Assembly (NCBI GenBank): GCA_937922085.1
Contig: CAKZVD010000038.1
Coordinates: forward strand, 1-64,000
DNA length: 64,000 bases
Source: an uncultured Tenacibaculum sp.
GTDB lineage: Bacteria; Bacteroidota; Bacteroidia; Flavobacteriales; Flavobacteriaceae
Direction: 5' to 3'
Made by a program: the position numbers and the translations under genes. Position 1 is the first letter of the stretch, and each line of letters starts with the position of its first letter. Shown in pieces: positions 43,968-53,019 of the stretch. The notes under the pieces are model-generated. The model had not been told where the DNA came from and made no database searches. It worked only from the letters and a program-made list of their open reading frames with translations.

Positions 43968-45584
43968 ATGAATATTAATTTATTTAAGAGACTTTTATTG
44001 GTCTTAGTTTTTGTTTTTCTTTTTTCTTGTCAAGAAAAAGAAAAAAAGTATAAGGATCATGAAGTTTTTAGATACAATGAACATTCTAATATAACCTCAT
44101 TAGATCCTGCATTTACAAAAGATCAACGAAATATATGGGCGGTTAATCAACTTTTTAGTGGATTAGTTCAGCTAGACGATAGTTTACATGTTCAGCCAGA
44201 TATCGCTAAAAAATGGCATATTTCTGAAGATGGAAAAAAATATGAATTTACATTAAGACAACAGGTGTTTTTTCATAAACATAAACTATTTGGTAAAGAT
44301 TCAACTAGAGCTGTTATAGCAAAAGATTTTGAATATTCGTTTCGTAGATTATTAGATAAAAAAATAGCTTCTCCGGGTAGTTGGGTATTACAAAATGTAG
44401 CTAATTTTGAAGCTGAAAACGATTCTATATTTTCAATTCATTTAAAGCAGCCTTTTCCTCCTTTTTTAGGATTACTTACGATGAGGTATTGTTCGGTACT
44501 TCCTGAAGAAGCAATAACTTATTTTGGGAAAAAATTCAGAGAAAATCCAATTGGAACTGGACCTTTTAAATTTAAGCTATGGGTAGAGAATACTAAATTG
44601 GTATTAAGAAAAAATGAACTGTATTTTGAAAAAGATGAAAAAGGAAAAAGTTTGCCTTATTTAGAAGCGGTAGCAATTACTTTTTTACCAGATAAACAAA
44701 GTGAATTCTTGCAATTTATACAAGGTAATTTAGATTTTATGAAGGGTTTAGATGCTTCTTATAAAGATGAAATTTTATCTTTTGAAGGAAATTTACAGAT
44801 GAAATATAAGAGTAAGGTAAATATGGAAGTGGGATCTTATTTAAATACAGAATATTTAGGTTTTTATTTAGATACTTCAGAGAAGAACCCGATACAATCA
44901 AAATTAATTCGTCAAGCAATAAACTATGGATTTGATCGAGTAAAAATGATGAAGTTTTTACGTAATGGAATTGGAAGCCCAGCTCTTCATGGTTTTATAC
45001 CTAAAGGATTACCTTCTTTTAATTCTCAAAAAGGATATGAATTTAACCCTTCTAAAGCAAAAAGTTTAATAGATCAATATAAAGAAGAAACAAATGATAT
45101 GAATCCCGAGGTTACAATTACTACCAATGGTAATTATTTAGATTTATGTGAGTTTATTCAAAAAGAGCTTCAAAAAATAGGATTAAAAACAAAAGTAGAC
45201 GTTACACTTCCTTCCACACTTCGACAAGGTAAAGCAAATGGGAAATTGCCGATATTCAGAGCTAGTTGGATTGCTGATTATCCAGATGCACAAAACTATC
45301 TTTCTTTATTTTACAGTAAAAACTTTACTCCTAACGGTCCTAATTACACACATTTTAGTAATGTTTCTTTCGACTTATTATATGATAAAGCAATAAAGGA
45401 GGTAGATAATAATGAGAGATATAAATTGTATCAAAAAATGGATAGTATATTAATAACCGAAGCACCGGTAATACCATTGTATTATGATGAGGTTATCCGT
45501 TTTACTCAAAAAAATGTTTACAATTTAGGAATTAATCCAATTGATCTTTTGGTTTTAAAGAGAGTAAGGAAGCTTAATAAATAA
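43968..45584 (+). CDS. ABC transporter substrate-binding lipoprotein (peptide type)
   Basis: 538 residues with a lipoprotein signal (VFVFLFSCQEKEKK, Cys near residue 19). The rest is an SBP_bac_5 peptide-binding fold: SLDPAFTKDQRNIWAVNQLFSGLVQLDD, PDIAKKWHISEDGKKYEFTLRQQVFFH and IPLYYDEVIRFTQ near the end. It would bind oligopeptides in the periplasm for a permease encoded elsewhere. The start at 43968 gives a normal signal peptide. Confidence 0.88.
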   Translation: MNINLFKRLLLVLVFVFLFSCQEKEKKYKDHEVFRYNEHSNITSLDPAFTKDQRNIWAVNQLFSGLVQLDDSLHVQPDIAKKWHISEDGKKYEFTLRQQVFFHKHKLFGKDSTRAVIAKDFEYSFRRLLDKKIASPGSWVLQNVANFEAENDSIFSIHLKQPFPPFLGLLTMRYCSVLPEEAITYFGKKFRENPIGTGPFKFKLWVENTKLVLRKNELYFEKDEKGKSLPYLEAVAITFLPDKQSEFLQFIQGNLDFMKGLDASYKDEILSFEGNLQMKYKSKVNMEVGSYLNTEYLGFYLDTSEKNPIQSKLIRQAINYGFDRVKMMKFLRNGIGSPALHGFIPKGLPSFNSQKGYEFNPSKAKSLIDQYKEETNDMNPEVTITTNGNYLDLCEFIQKELQKIGLKTKVDVTLPSTLRQGKANGKLPIFRASWIADYPDAQNYLSLFYSKNFTPNGPNYTHFSNVSFDLLYDKAIKEVDNNERYKLYQKMDSILITEAPVIPLYYDEVIRFTQKNVYNLGINPIDLLVLKRVRKLNK

Positions 45585-45681
45585 GTGTTGTTGTTGGTGT
45601 TTTTACTTAATTTATGTTAAAAATATTATGTGAATTTAATTTTTTAACTTAATTTTTGTTTTATTTCAAATAAATTGTGTT

Positions 45682-45746
45682 AAAATCAAACATTTTATGT
45701 GTATACGTTAATATTTAACAATTATTATTGTTAAGTGTTTGATTTT
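45682..45746. promoter_or_regulatory. Nested inverted repeats upstream of the M36 protease gene
   Basis: The outer arms AAAATCAAACA (45682-45692) and TGTTTGATTTT (45736-45746) enclose an inner palindrome TTAACAAT-TATT-ATTGTTAA (45715-45734). They lie 40 bases before the ATG at 45787. The pattern suits an operator, a leader RNA structure, or both. The rest of the 202-base gap is featureless AT-rich sequence. Confidence 0.45.
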
Positions 45747-45786
45747 GGTAATTTTAAGGTAATTAACCCTATCAAAATCAATAATT

Positions 45787-48700
45787 ATGAAAAAACACTA
45801 CTTAATTGTTGTGCTGTTCTTAGCACTTCAAATTAGTTTTGCGCAAAACACTCAACCTAAAGACTTAGGTTTGATTCAAGAACATTTTAACAGTCTTAAA
45901 AAGAAGGGTACTTCTTCTTCAACAGATTATTCAGAATGGAAAGTGACGAGTACAGCTTCATCACTTAAAAAAGGTTTAACCCACTATTATGTTACTCAGT
46001 ATTATAAAGACATTCCCATTGTGAATGGAACCTATAATATGTCTGTTGATAATAATAAAGTTAACTATTCTTTAAATCAGTTTGTTACTGGTGTTAAATC
46101 TAAATTATCAGCAAATAAAGGAGCTTCTATTTCTGAGTTATCAGCAATTGATGTAGTTATTAAGTCTCACAGATTACCTAGTGCGAAAAGATTAACTAAA
46201 ACATCAAATAAATCTGTTCAAGGAAATGTTATTTCTGAATACAGAAATTCAGGCATTACCCAAGATGATGAACCAATTGTTGTAAAAAAGGTATACATTT
46301 TAGATGGAGATCAATTAAAACTTTGTTGGAATGTAAACTTGTATGAAAAAGGGGGGCAAAATTGGTGGAATAGTTACGTAGATGTAGCTTCTAGTAAAAT
46401 TGTAACCGAAGATAACTGGGTAATTTCATGTAATTTTGATGAGCCTGGTCATGATAAACTTCATACAGTTCATAATTCTAAAGAGTTTTTTAAATCTCAT
46501 AAAACCGAAAACTTAGCACCTTATGCTAATAGATCATCTTTTTTTGCACCAGATTCATATAATGTATATCCAATGCCTTTAATTAACCCAGATGACGGAG
46601 GTAGATCAATAGTTACTGATCCAGCAAATACAACAGCATCACCTTTTGGCTGGCATGATACTAATGGATCAAATGGAGCTGAATTTAATATTACAAGAGG
46701 TAATAATGTTTGGGCTCAAGAAGATGCAAATGGAAATAATGGAACTGGAGCTTCTCCTAGTGGAGGAAGTGGGTTAGATTTTGATTTTCCTGTAAATTTA
46801 AACCAAGCACCTAGTTCTTATAGAAATGCTTCTACAACAAATTTATTTTATTGGAATAATATTATGCACGATGTATGGTATCAATATGGTTTTGATGAAG
46901 CAAGTGGTAATTTTCAAGAAAATAATTATGGTAAAGGAGGTTCTGGTAGTGATTCAGTAAATGCTGATTCTCAAGATGGAAGTGGAACAAATAATGCGAA
47001 CTTTGGTACACCACCAGATGGTAGTAACCCAAGAATGCAAATGTTTTTATGGAATAGAACAAGTCCTGGAAGAGATGGTTCTTTTGATAATATTATCATA
47101 GCTCACGAATATGGACACGGAATATCTACACGTTTAGTAGGTGGGCCTGGAGTAAATGCTTTGGGAGGTTCTGAACAAATGGGTGAAGGATGGTCTGATT
47201 GGTTTGGATTAATGCTTACAATGAAAGCAGGAGATAATGGATCGGATAGAAGAGGTGTAGGAACTTACGTTTTAGGAGAAGGGCTTACTGGTGATGGTAT
47301 TAGACCAACTCCTTATTCTACAAATAGATCAATTAATAATACTGATTATGCAGATATAAATGGTTTAGCAGCTCCACATGGAGTAGGATATGCTTTTGCT
47401 ACTATTTTATGGGATATGACTTGGTTATTAATAGATCAAGAAGGATTTGATAATGATTTTTATAATGGAACAGGAGGGAATAACATTGCAATGTCTTTAG
47501 TAATTGAAGGATTAAAAAATACAGCAAATAATCCAGGGTTTGTTTCTGGCCGTGATGGTATTTTACAAGCAGATCAAGATTTATATGGAGGTCAGTACAG
47601 ATGTTTAATATGGAAAGCGTTTGCAGAAAGAGGAGTAGGAGAAGGAGCTGATGAAAATAACAATGGAGGGAGTAATGGAAAAACGGATCAAACAGTTTCA
47701 TTTACAAATCCTTGTGATGGTGGTGGTCCTGGTCCTGGTGGAGATGAGTGTAGTGGAGAAATTACTTCATTCCCATTTAATGAAAGTTTTGAAACGAATT
47801 TAGGTGATTGGAGTGATGCTACTACAGGAGATGATTTAAATTTTACTAGAAATACAGGTGGTACACCTTCAGCTAGTACCGGTCCAAGTGCAGCAGCAGA
47901 TGGTAATACATATATTTATGTAGAAGCTTCTGGTAATGGTACTGGTTTTCCAAACAAGAGAGCAATTTTAAATTCTCCTTGTTTAAACTTTAGTACATTA
48001 ACTAGTCCAGAACTTAGTTTCCAATATCATATGTTTGGTAGTGTTATTGAATCTTTAACAGTAGAAGCAAGAAAGGATAATGATGGAGCATGGACTTCAG
48101 TATTTACTCAAAGTGGTGACCAAGGAAATAGTTGGACTACTGCTACTGTAAATTTAAATTCTTTTGCTGGGGAATCTAGTGTTCAATTAAGATTTAATGT
48201 ATTAACAGGAGATGGTAATAGTGGATGGCAAAGTGATATTGCTATTGATGATATTGCTGTTGGTGAGTCTATTGGAGGAGGACCAGATCCAGACCCTACT
48301 TGTGAAGCTTTAGATTTTAACAATTTTACAATTAGTTCTTTCTCTAATCAAGATAGTGCTGGTAATTTCTCAGTAGGTAATTCTGGAGCATCTTTAACCT
48401 TAACAAATAATACTTGGAAATCAATAGCAATGAATTACACAGTAACAGCTAATACAGTTATTGAATTTGAATTCAGTAGTACTTCTGAAGGAGAGATTCA
48501 TGGAATTGGTTTTGAGGATGATAATACATTAACACAAACCAGGTACTTTAAAGTGCATGGTACTCAGAATTATGGAATAACTAATTTCGATAACTATTCT
48601 GGAGGTACTCAAACGTATGTAATTCCTGTTGGAGATTCTTATACAGGTTCTATGGATAGATTAGTGTTTATTAATGATAACGATGGTGGTTCTGGTAACA

Positions 48701-49056
48701 ATTCTACTTTTACTAATGTTAGAATTTATGAAGGTTCTTGTGGTACTTCTACTGTTGCAGTTAGAGACTTTGGAATAAGAACAGATGTGTTAGGAGATGA
48801 GGATGAAGATATCTTTACATCTATTCAAATAGCACCAAACCCAATTACAAAAGGACATTTATTGAAAATAGTAGGACCAAATAGAAATTTATCTGATGCT
48901 TCTTATTCGGTAATAAATATGTTAGGTCAAGTAATAGAAAAAGGTGCTGTAAATGACAATAGAACTATTAATGTTGATCGTTTCCAATCTGGAATTTATA
49001 TTCTAAGATTAGAAAATGAGTTTACAGAAATGAACAAACGATTTATTATTAAATAG
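45787..49056 (+). CDS. Secreted M36 (fungalysin) metalloprotease with T9SS type A sorting domain
   Basis: 1089 residues. Signal peptide MKKHYLIVVLFLALQISFAQ; FTP propeptide domain (about 50-230); fungalysin catalytic domain with zinc motif HEYGH (440-444) and third ligand Glu467 in MGEGWSDWFG; a Pro/Gly linker (GGGPGPGGDEC); two beta-sandwich, MAM/carbohydrate-binding-like domains (about 660-830 and 840-990); and a T9SS type A sorting domain (IQIAPNPITKGHLLKIVG...NMLGQVIEKG...FQSGIYILRL...KRFIIK). It is secreted through the T9SS and probably degrades extracellular protein. It is convergent with the lanthipeptide operon, separated by a terminator, so cotranscription is excluded. Confidence 0.95.
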   Translation: MKKHYLIVVLFLALQISFAQNTQPKDLGLIQEHFNSLKKKGTSSSTDYSEWKVTSTASSLKKGLTHYYVTQYYKDIPIVNGTYNMSVDNNKVNYSLNQFVTGVKSKLSANKGASISELSAIDVVIKSHRLPSAKRLTKTSNKSVQGNVISEYRNSGITQDDEPIVVKKVYILDGDQLKLCWNVNLYEKGGQNWWNSYVDVASSKIVTEDNWVISCNFDEPGHDKLHTVHNSKEFFKSHKTENLAPYANRSSFFAPDSYNVYPMPLINPDDGGRSIVTDPANTTASPFGWHDTNGSNGAEFNITRGNNVWAQEDANGNNGTGASPSGGSGLDFDFPVNLNQAPSSYRNASTTNLFYWNNIMHDVWYQYGFDEASGNFQENNYGKGGSGSDSVNADSQDGSGTNNANFGTPPDGSNPRMQMFLWNRTSPGRDGSFDNIIIAHEYGHGISTRLVGGPGVNALGGSEQMGEGWSDWFGLMLTMKAGDNGSDRRGVGTYVLGEGLTGDGIRPTPYSTNRSINNTDYADINGLAAPHGVGYAFATILWDMTWLLIDQEGFDNDFYNGTGGNNIAMSLVIEGLKNTANNPGFVSGRDGILQADQDLYGGQYRCLIWKAFAERGVGEGADENNNGGSNGKTDQTVSFTNPCDGGGPGPGGDECSGEITSFPFNESFETNLGDWSDATTGDDLNFTRNTGGTPSASTGPSAAADGNTYIYVEASGNGTGFPNKRAILNSPCLNFSTLTSPELSFQYHMFGSVIESLTVEARKDNDGAWTSVFTQSGDQGNSWTTATVNLNSFAGESSVQLRFNVLTGDGNSGWQSDIAIDDIAVGESIGGGPDPDPTCEALDFNNFTISSFSNQDSAGNFSVGNSGASLTLTNNTWKSIAMNYTVTANTVIEFEFSSTSEGEIHGIGFEDDNTLTQTRYFKVHGTQNYGITNFDNYSGGTQTYVIPVGDSYTGSMDRLVFINDNDGGSGNNSTFTNVRIYEGSCGTSTVAVRDFGIRTDVLGDEDEDIFTSIQIAPNPITKGHLLKIVGPNRNLSDASYSVINMLGQVIEKGAVNDNRTINVDRFQSGIYILRLENEFTEMNKRFIIK

Positions 49057-49110
49057 GGAAGAATTGTAGTACAGTATGAAGTACTAATAAAAGAATAAAG
49101 AAATATTATT

Positions 49111-49143
49111 AAACCTCTTAGATTAACTTCTAAGAGGTTTTTT
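49111..49143. terminator. Bidirectional terminator between protease and LanC genes
   Basis: AAACCTCTTAGA (49111-49122) pairs with TCTAAGAGGTTT (49129-49140), with Ts after it on + and As/Ts on the other side. It lies between convergent genes. Confidence 0.8.
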
Positions 49144-49158
49144 GTGTTATTATATGCG

Positions 49159-50457
49159 TTATAGTATTAGAATTAAAGGAGTGGGAATAATTGTATTTGA
49201 AGATAATCTTAAATAATGTAGTCCAATTCCTGAAAGTCCAACCATGATACTAGGATTATAACCTCCAAGAGTTAAGCCAGAAGGCATTAATGTAATATCA
49301 TTAAATTCATTTAAGTAGAGTTGAGAAATTTTTTTTGAAAATTGAATGCTATCCTTTTCCTCCATTTTTTTACCATAACTAAAAACAATGTCAGAAAGGC
49401 CTAAGATACCATGACACAATGTTGCGTCTTTCTCAGGAGTATTATGAAATTTATCCAAAAGATGTTTTTTTGTAGTTTCAATGCCAATAGCAGCTAAATT
49501 TAAATGATAAGTGGCTCTTTCTTTATCTAAGAAAGAAGCTCTTAAATGTGCTAATGAAATACCTGGAGCTCCATGACACCAAGCAGATCGGAAGGTTCCT
49601 GTTACTTTACCGTTTTTCTTAAAATGAGGGTAACGAGTATCTATCCAATTACCTTCATCATCATTAAATAAGGCCTGTTCAAAAGTAAAAGCACCTCTTC
49701 CGTATTTTAAATATTGTTCGTTTTTGGTAAAAGCATAAGCTTCTAATAGTGCTACACCAATTCCAGAAGCTCCATGAGAATACCCTGTGGTTGGTGGTGT
49801 ATTAAGTTCTACACCATGAACTTTTGGAGAAGCCCAAACACAGATGTCATCATTCCAACTTCCTAAAGAAACTATTTCATCAGCACATTTTATAGCCATT
49901 TCTTTAAAAATTTCTAACGTATATTTTTTATATAATGAAATTAGTACAGGAATTGCTCCAGCATTACCTCCTATAACATCTAAAGAATGTTTTGTATTTA
50001 GACCATTTGCTAATTTTCCAATTAACCAATTAAGGCTTTCTTGAATGTGATTTTCTATTTCTGGAGCTACTTCTATAAATCTATACCCAATATATATAAG
50101 TCCTAATTCTCCGGCATAAAAAGAGATAGAAGAAGCTGGGAAATCGTATGATTTCATATAATGTACAGATCTTAACCAAGCTCCTAAGGCAGTTTCTTTA
50201 TAAGTGTTATTTTCAGTAACTTTATATAATTCTAGAAGAAAATGACTTACTCCTGCAGAACCACTATAAAATTCTGGACTAAGTGCCGAGTTTCTTTTAG
50301 AGTAAGCAGCCAATTGTGCATCTTGAATATCTCTTCTGCCTAACCAATTACAATGTTTTTTAGAATTGTCCCAAATAGCGGTTTTTACAAGATGATCTCC
50401 TATGTTTATTGAAGCATTTATAAGGTTTGCAGTATTTTTAATAGAGTTAACTTGCAT
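49159..50457 (-). CDS. LanC-type lanthionine synthetase (cyclase)
   Basis: 432 residues with the alpha/alpha-barrel repeats of LanC cyclases: GSAGVSHFLLELY, GELGLIYIGYRF, GGNAGAIPVLISLY, GYSHGASGIGVALLEA, WCHGAPGISLAHL and LCHGILGLSDIVF. All three zinc ligands of NisC-type cyclases are present (Cys294, Cys348, His349). LanC adds Cys thiols to dehydrated Ser/Thr to close (methyl)lanthionine rings. It is the last gene of the - strand operon, four bases after the HopA1-like gene, with the precursor and kinase genes further upstream. There is no fused kinase, lyase or protease domain. Confidence 0.92.
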   Translation of the reverse strand: MQVNSIKNTANLINASINIGDHLVKTAIWDNSKKHCNWLGRRDIQDAQLAAYSKRNSALSPEFYSGSAGVSHFLLELYKVTENNTYKETALGAWLRSVHYMKSYDFPASSISFYAGELGLIYIGYRFIEVAPEIENHIQESLNWLIGKLANGLNTKHSLDVIGGNAGAIPVLISLYKKYTLEIFKEMAIKCADEIVSLGSWNDDICVWASPKVHGVELNTPPTTGYSHGASGIGVALLEAYAFTKNEQYLKYGRGAFTFEQALFNDDEGNWIDTRYPHFKKNGKVTGTFRSAWCHGAPGISLAHLRASFLDKERATYHLNLAAIGIETTKKHLLDKFHNTPEKDATLCHGILGLSDIVFSYGKKMEEKDSIQFSKKISQLYLNEFNDITLMPSGLTLGGYNPSIMVGLSGIGLHYLRLSSNTIIPTPLILIL

Positions 50458-50461
50458 AATA

Positions 50462-51514
50462 TTAATTTAAAATGAGACTATTTTCCGTAAATAAATTTTC
50501 GTATTCTTTAAGGTTTTTATTTGAGCTATAAGGAAACTCAGGATTAATTCCTTTTTGTAAAAATGTCTTCTGAGCTTCTTTAAAAATATCTTCTTTAATA
50601 TTAATCTTTCTAATAAAACAATTATAAAGTAGTTCACTAATAATTGTTGCTCTAGAAATTCCAAAACTAATAACACCTTTAGGATCTTCAGCAAAACTTA
50701 ACCCTTTACCAATGCTTTTAGTAAACATTGGAGTTTTTGTTTTTAATGTTGATTTTAATTTTTTATGAACATCTAAGATTAAGGGCAATGCAAATGTAAA
50801 TTGACTTTTATCAATATATAATACTCCTGCATCTGATCTTAAATAATTTTCAGGGCTTGATACTACTTTTGTTTTAAAATAAACTTGATTTGTATTTAAT
50901 GTTTCGGTTATTAGTTTTATATATGGAGAAGCAGCAACAGGTGTGAGATTCCAATAAAATCGTGTCAATTGATTTTCAAAATTGGCTATTTGTTCTTTAT
51001 ACATATTTCCGAATGCCATATAAAAAAACGGATTGATTTTTCTTATTTCTTTAGGTATTTTAACTAAGCAAGGAGCCTTTTTAATAAATGTTCCATTACT
51101 AGTTTTTACTTCTTCTTTTTTTACCCAATATTTTACAGTTCCCTTACTAACAATTATTTTGTTATTACTAATATCTTCATCAATAATATTCCAGCCATCT
51201 TCCCATGTTCCTTTTCCACAATTATTCTTTGATAAGTTTAATAAAAAATCTTCTGAATTTATAACTTGTTTAGATAATGGTATTGATTCATCACTTATTT
51301 TGTAGAGATTGTTATAGATGTCTGTTTTAAGAATTTCTTTAAACTTAGTAGCTTTAGAATCTTGTTTGTTAATAAGTTCAACACCATGTTCGTTTTTGAT
51401 TCTAATTTTAGATAAATCTCTGTGTATTCCATTAATAGAATAGCTATCTTCAGATAAAATAGTTATAGAATTAATTACTTTTTTTATATTGTTGTGAAGC
51501 TTTTGTTCTATCAT
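50462..51514 (-). CDS. HopA1-like lyase (putative lanthipeptide lyase, LanY-type)
   Basis: 350 residues similar to the type III effector HopA1 family. Recognisable parts are FYWNLTPVAASPYIKLITETLN, FKTKVVSSPENYLRSDAGVLYID and the C-terminal SIGKGLSFAEDPKGVISFGISRATII. HopA1-like proteins are the presumed phospho-Ser/Thr lyase partners of APH-type kinases in class V lanthipeptide and thioamitide clusters, where the pair dehydrates Ser/Thr. The start overlaps the kinase stop by four bases, so the two are translationally coupled and may form a complex. The family assignment rests on motifs and context, not on a search. Confidence 0.75.
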   Translation of the reverse strand: MIEQKLHNNIKKVINSITILSEDSYSINGIHRDLSKIRIKNEHGVELINKQDSKATKFKEILKTDIYNNLYKISDESIPLSKQVINSEDFLLNLSKNNCGKGTWEDGWNIIDEDISNNKIIVSKGTVKYWVKKEEVKTSNGTFIKKAPCLVKIPKEIRKINPFFYMAFGNMYKEQIANFENQLTRFYWNLTPVAASPYIKLITETLNTNQVYFKTKVVSSPENYLRSDAGVLYIDKSQFTFALPLILDVHKKLKSTLKTKTPMFTKSIGKGLSFAEDPKGVISFGISRATIISELLYNCFIRKINIKEDIFKEAQKTFLQKGINPEFPYSSNKNLKEYENLFTENSLILN

Positions 51515-52623
51515 GATACTAAAATTGTATTGGTTAAACCAAATAGTTTTTTTCTAGAGGAATGTGAGCTTCTAATAATACTCTCACTCATTTTTAAAAG
51601 AACATTAGCAATAGAGGGTATAGTATCAAATTTTGAAGCAACCTCATAAGAGGTTTGTAATATTCTAAAACCAGCATAGTGCAATGCTTTTTCTAAAAGA
51701 GTTTCGGTTTTTTCTTCTGTTAAAGAAGCCGTTTTGCAGTAATTTATCCAAAAAATTTCTATGGCAGGATATAGTTTTTGAAAAGGAAATTTAGTACCTT
51801 TAATCATTTCATCTGGCGTTTTATTATCTGGCATTGTAATAACCCACCAAAAAATAAAATCATTAAAACAACCAGCTATATCCCAAGCAATGTCTCCAAT
51901 TTGTGACATCTCCCAATCTACTAACTTTACTTCTGTAGATTCTTCTTTTTCTGGATTTAATAAAATAAAATTATCAAGCTTTATATCTCCATGAATAATT
52001 GCATTCTTTTCCCATGTTTCTTCTATTTTATTAAGCATTAGTATAATATCTGATTGGGCTTGTAAGTGTTCAATAAAATCGAGACCACCTTTGGCTAAAT
52101 GAGCTAATTTATTCGGATGAGGTTGATGTAGTTTGAAAATAAAAGGTAAATCGTCGCTTAAAAAATCTGCTTTTGAATGATTTATAACATTTTGATCTGA
52201 AAAATGATGATGTATTTCAGCAAGTAAATTTCCAATAGTTCCAACGGTTTTTAGGGGGAAATTATGAATTCCTTTTTGTTGATAATATTTCCAAAGTGGT
52301 ATTGCATTCTTATAAAAATCGATAATAAGAGTAAGTTCATTAATATTAGAGTATCGTAGTACTGGTAAATAATCTTTTAAATTAATAAAAGACTCTTTAA
52401 AAAAGTTATAAAAAAGAATTTCTTTTTTTAACGTTTTAGCATTATCAGCGGTTAAGTCAGCTACCTGTTTTATTAAATAGTTAGGCTCTAATCGTGTTGT
52501 AACTTGTATATTACGATTCCTTCTATTTATACTAGTAGTTTCAAAATCATCAAAAAGTAAATTATTTTTATCAATTAAATGTTCAGCAAGTAATAATTCT
52601 TGAATGGTATCCAAAGTGTACAT
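51511..52623 (-). CDS. APH-fold phosphotransferase (putative lanthipeptide kinase, LanK-type)
   Basis: 370 residues with the aminoglycoside-phosphotransferase/protein-kinase-like fold: Lys52 in NYLIKQVADL, catalytic loop HGDIKLDNF (211-219) and metal-binding VKLVDWEMSQIGDIAWDIAG (DWE at 236-238). It would phosphorylate Ser/Thr of the precursor peptide before elimination by the HopA1-like partner. It lies directly between the precursor gene and the lyase gene. The fold is certain; the role comes from context. An antibiotic-resistance kinase is unlikely, given the neighbours. Confidence 0.85.
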   Translation of the reverse strand: MYTLDTIQELLLAEHLIDKNNLLFDDFETTSINRRNRNIQVTTRLEPNYLIKQVADLTADNAKTLKKEILFYNFFKESFINLKDYLPVLRYSNINELTLIIDFYKNAIPLWKYYQQKGIHNFPLKTVGTIGNLLAEIHHHFSDQNVINHSKADFLSDDLPFIFKLHQPHPNKLAHLAKGGLDFIEHLQAQSDIILMLNKIEETWEKNAIIHGDIKLDNFILLNPEKEESTEVKLVDWEMSQIGDIAWDIAGCFNDFIFWWVITMPDNKTPDEMIKGTKFPFQKLYPAIEIFWINYCKTASLTEEKTETLLEKALHYAGFRILQTSYEVASKFDTIPSIANVLLKMSESIIRSSHSSRKKLFGLTNTILVS

Positions 52624-52692
52624 AGTAGTAGTGTGTTATTTTAGGTAAAAGGGCAATTAAAAATTGCCCTTAAATTTTATTGCATTTAACAA

Positions 52693-53019
52693 TTATGTTG
52701 AACAACCTGTAGTAGCAAGTACAATCCAACAGCAATCTTTTTCAGATGCAGCATTGTCTTTAAAAGCACTAACTGAATCTGTAGCTGTATCAGTTGAACA
52801 ACCAGTAGTTGCTAATACAATCCAACAACAGTCTTCAGCTACACTAGCTTTAGCCTTTAAAGCATTGTCAACAGTAACTTCAGTTGAACAACCAGTAGTA
52901 GCAGCAATAATCCAACAGCAATCTGAAGGAGTTGTAGCGGAAATTTTTGAAGTTGCAGTATCAGTTGAACAACCAGTAGTTGCTAATACAATCCAACAAC
53001 AATCATTTGATTTACCCAT
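52693..53019 (-). CDS. Multi-core lanthipeptide-like precursor peptide (four cores)
   Basis: 108 residues: a five-residue start (MGKSN), then four 14-residue cores at 6-19, 33-46, 63-76 and 95-108, all of the form DCCWIVLATTGCST (the second reads DCCWIIAATTGCST). They are separated by Ser/Thr/Ala/Asp/Glu-rich spacers of 13, 16 and 18 residues. The last core ends at the stop codon. Each core has three Cys (CC near the front, one near the end) and four Ser/Thr, suitable for lanthionine rings. No long leader exists: TAA ATT ATT precedes the only ATG. The gene is the first of the - strand operon, 69 bases before the kinase start. The antisense + frame is a shadow. Products and leader function are inferred. 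Confidence 0.85.
   Translation of the reverse strand: MGKSNDCCWIVLATTGCSTDTATSKISATTPSDCCWIIAATTGCSTEVTVDNALKAKASVAEDCCWIVLATTGCSTDTATDSVSAFKDNAASEKDCCWIVLATTGCST
52696..53004 (-). repeat. Four in-gene core repeats
   Basis: 42-base core-coding repeats at 52963-53004, 52882-52923, 52792-52833 and 52696-52737. Codon choice differs between copies (for example GTTGAACAACC versus GTTGAACAACCAG on the + strand), yet the encoded peptide is almost unchanged, which points to selection on the peptide rather than recent copying. Confidence 0.85.

Noticed and set aside
45787-49056. The M36 metalloprotease as the leader peptidase of the lanthipeptide.
   Set aside because: It is convergent, ended by its own terminator, and has a T9SS sorting domain typical of extracellular nutrition proteases.
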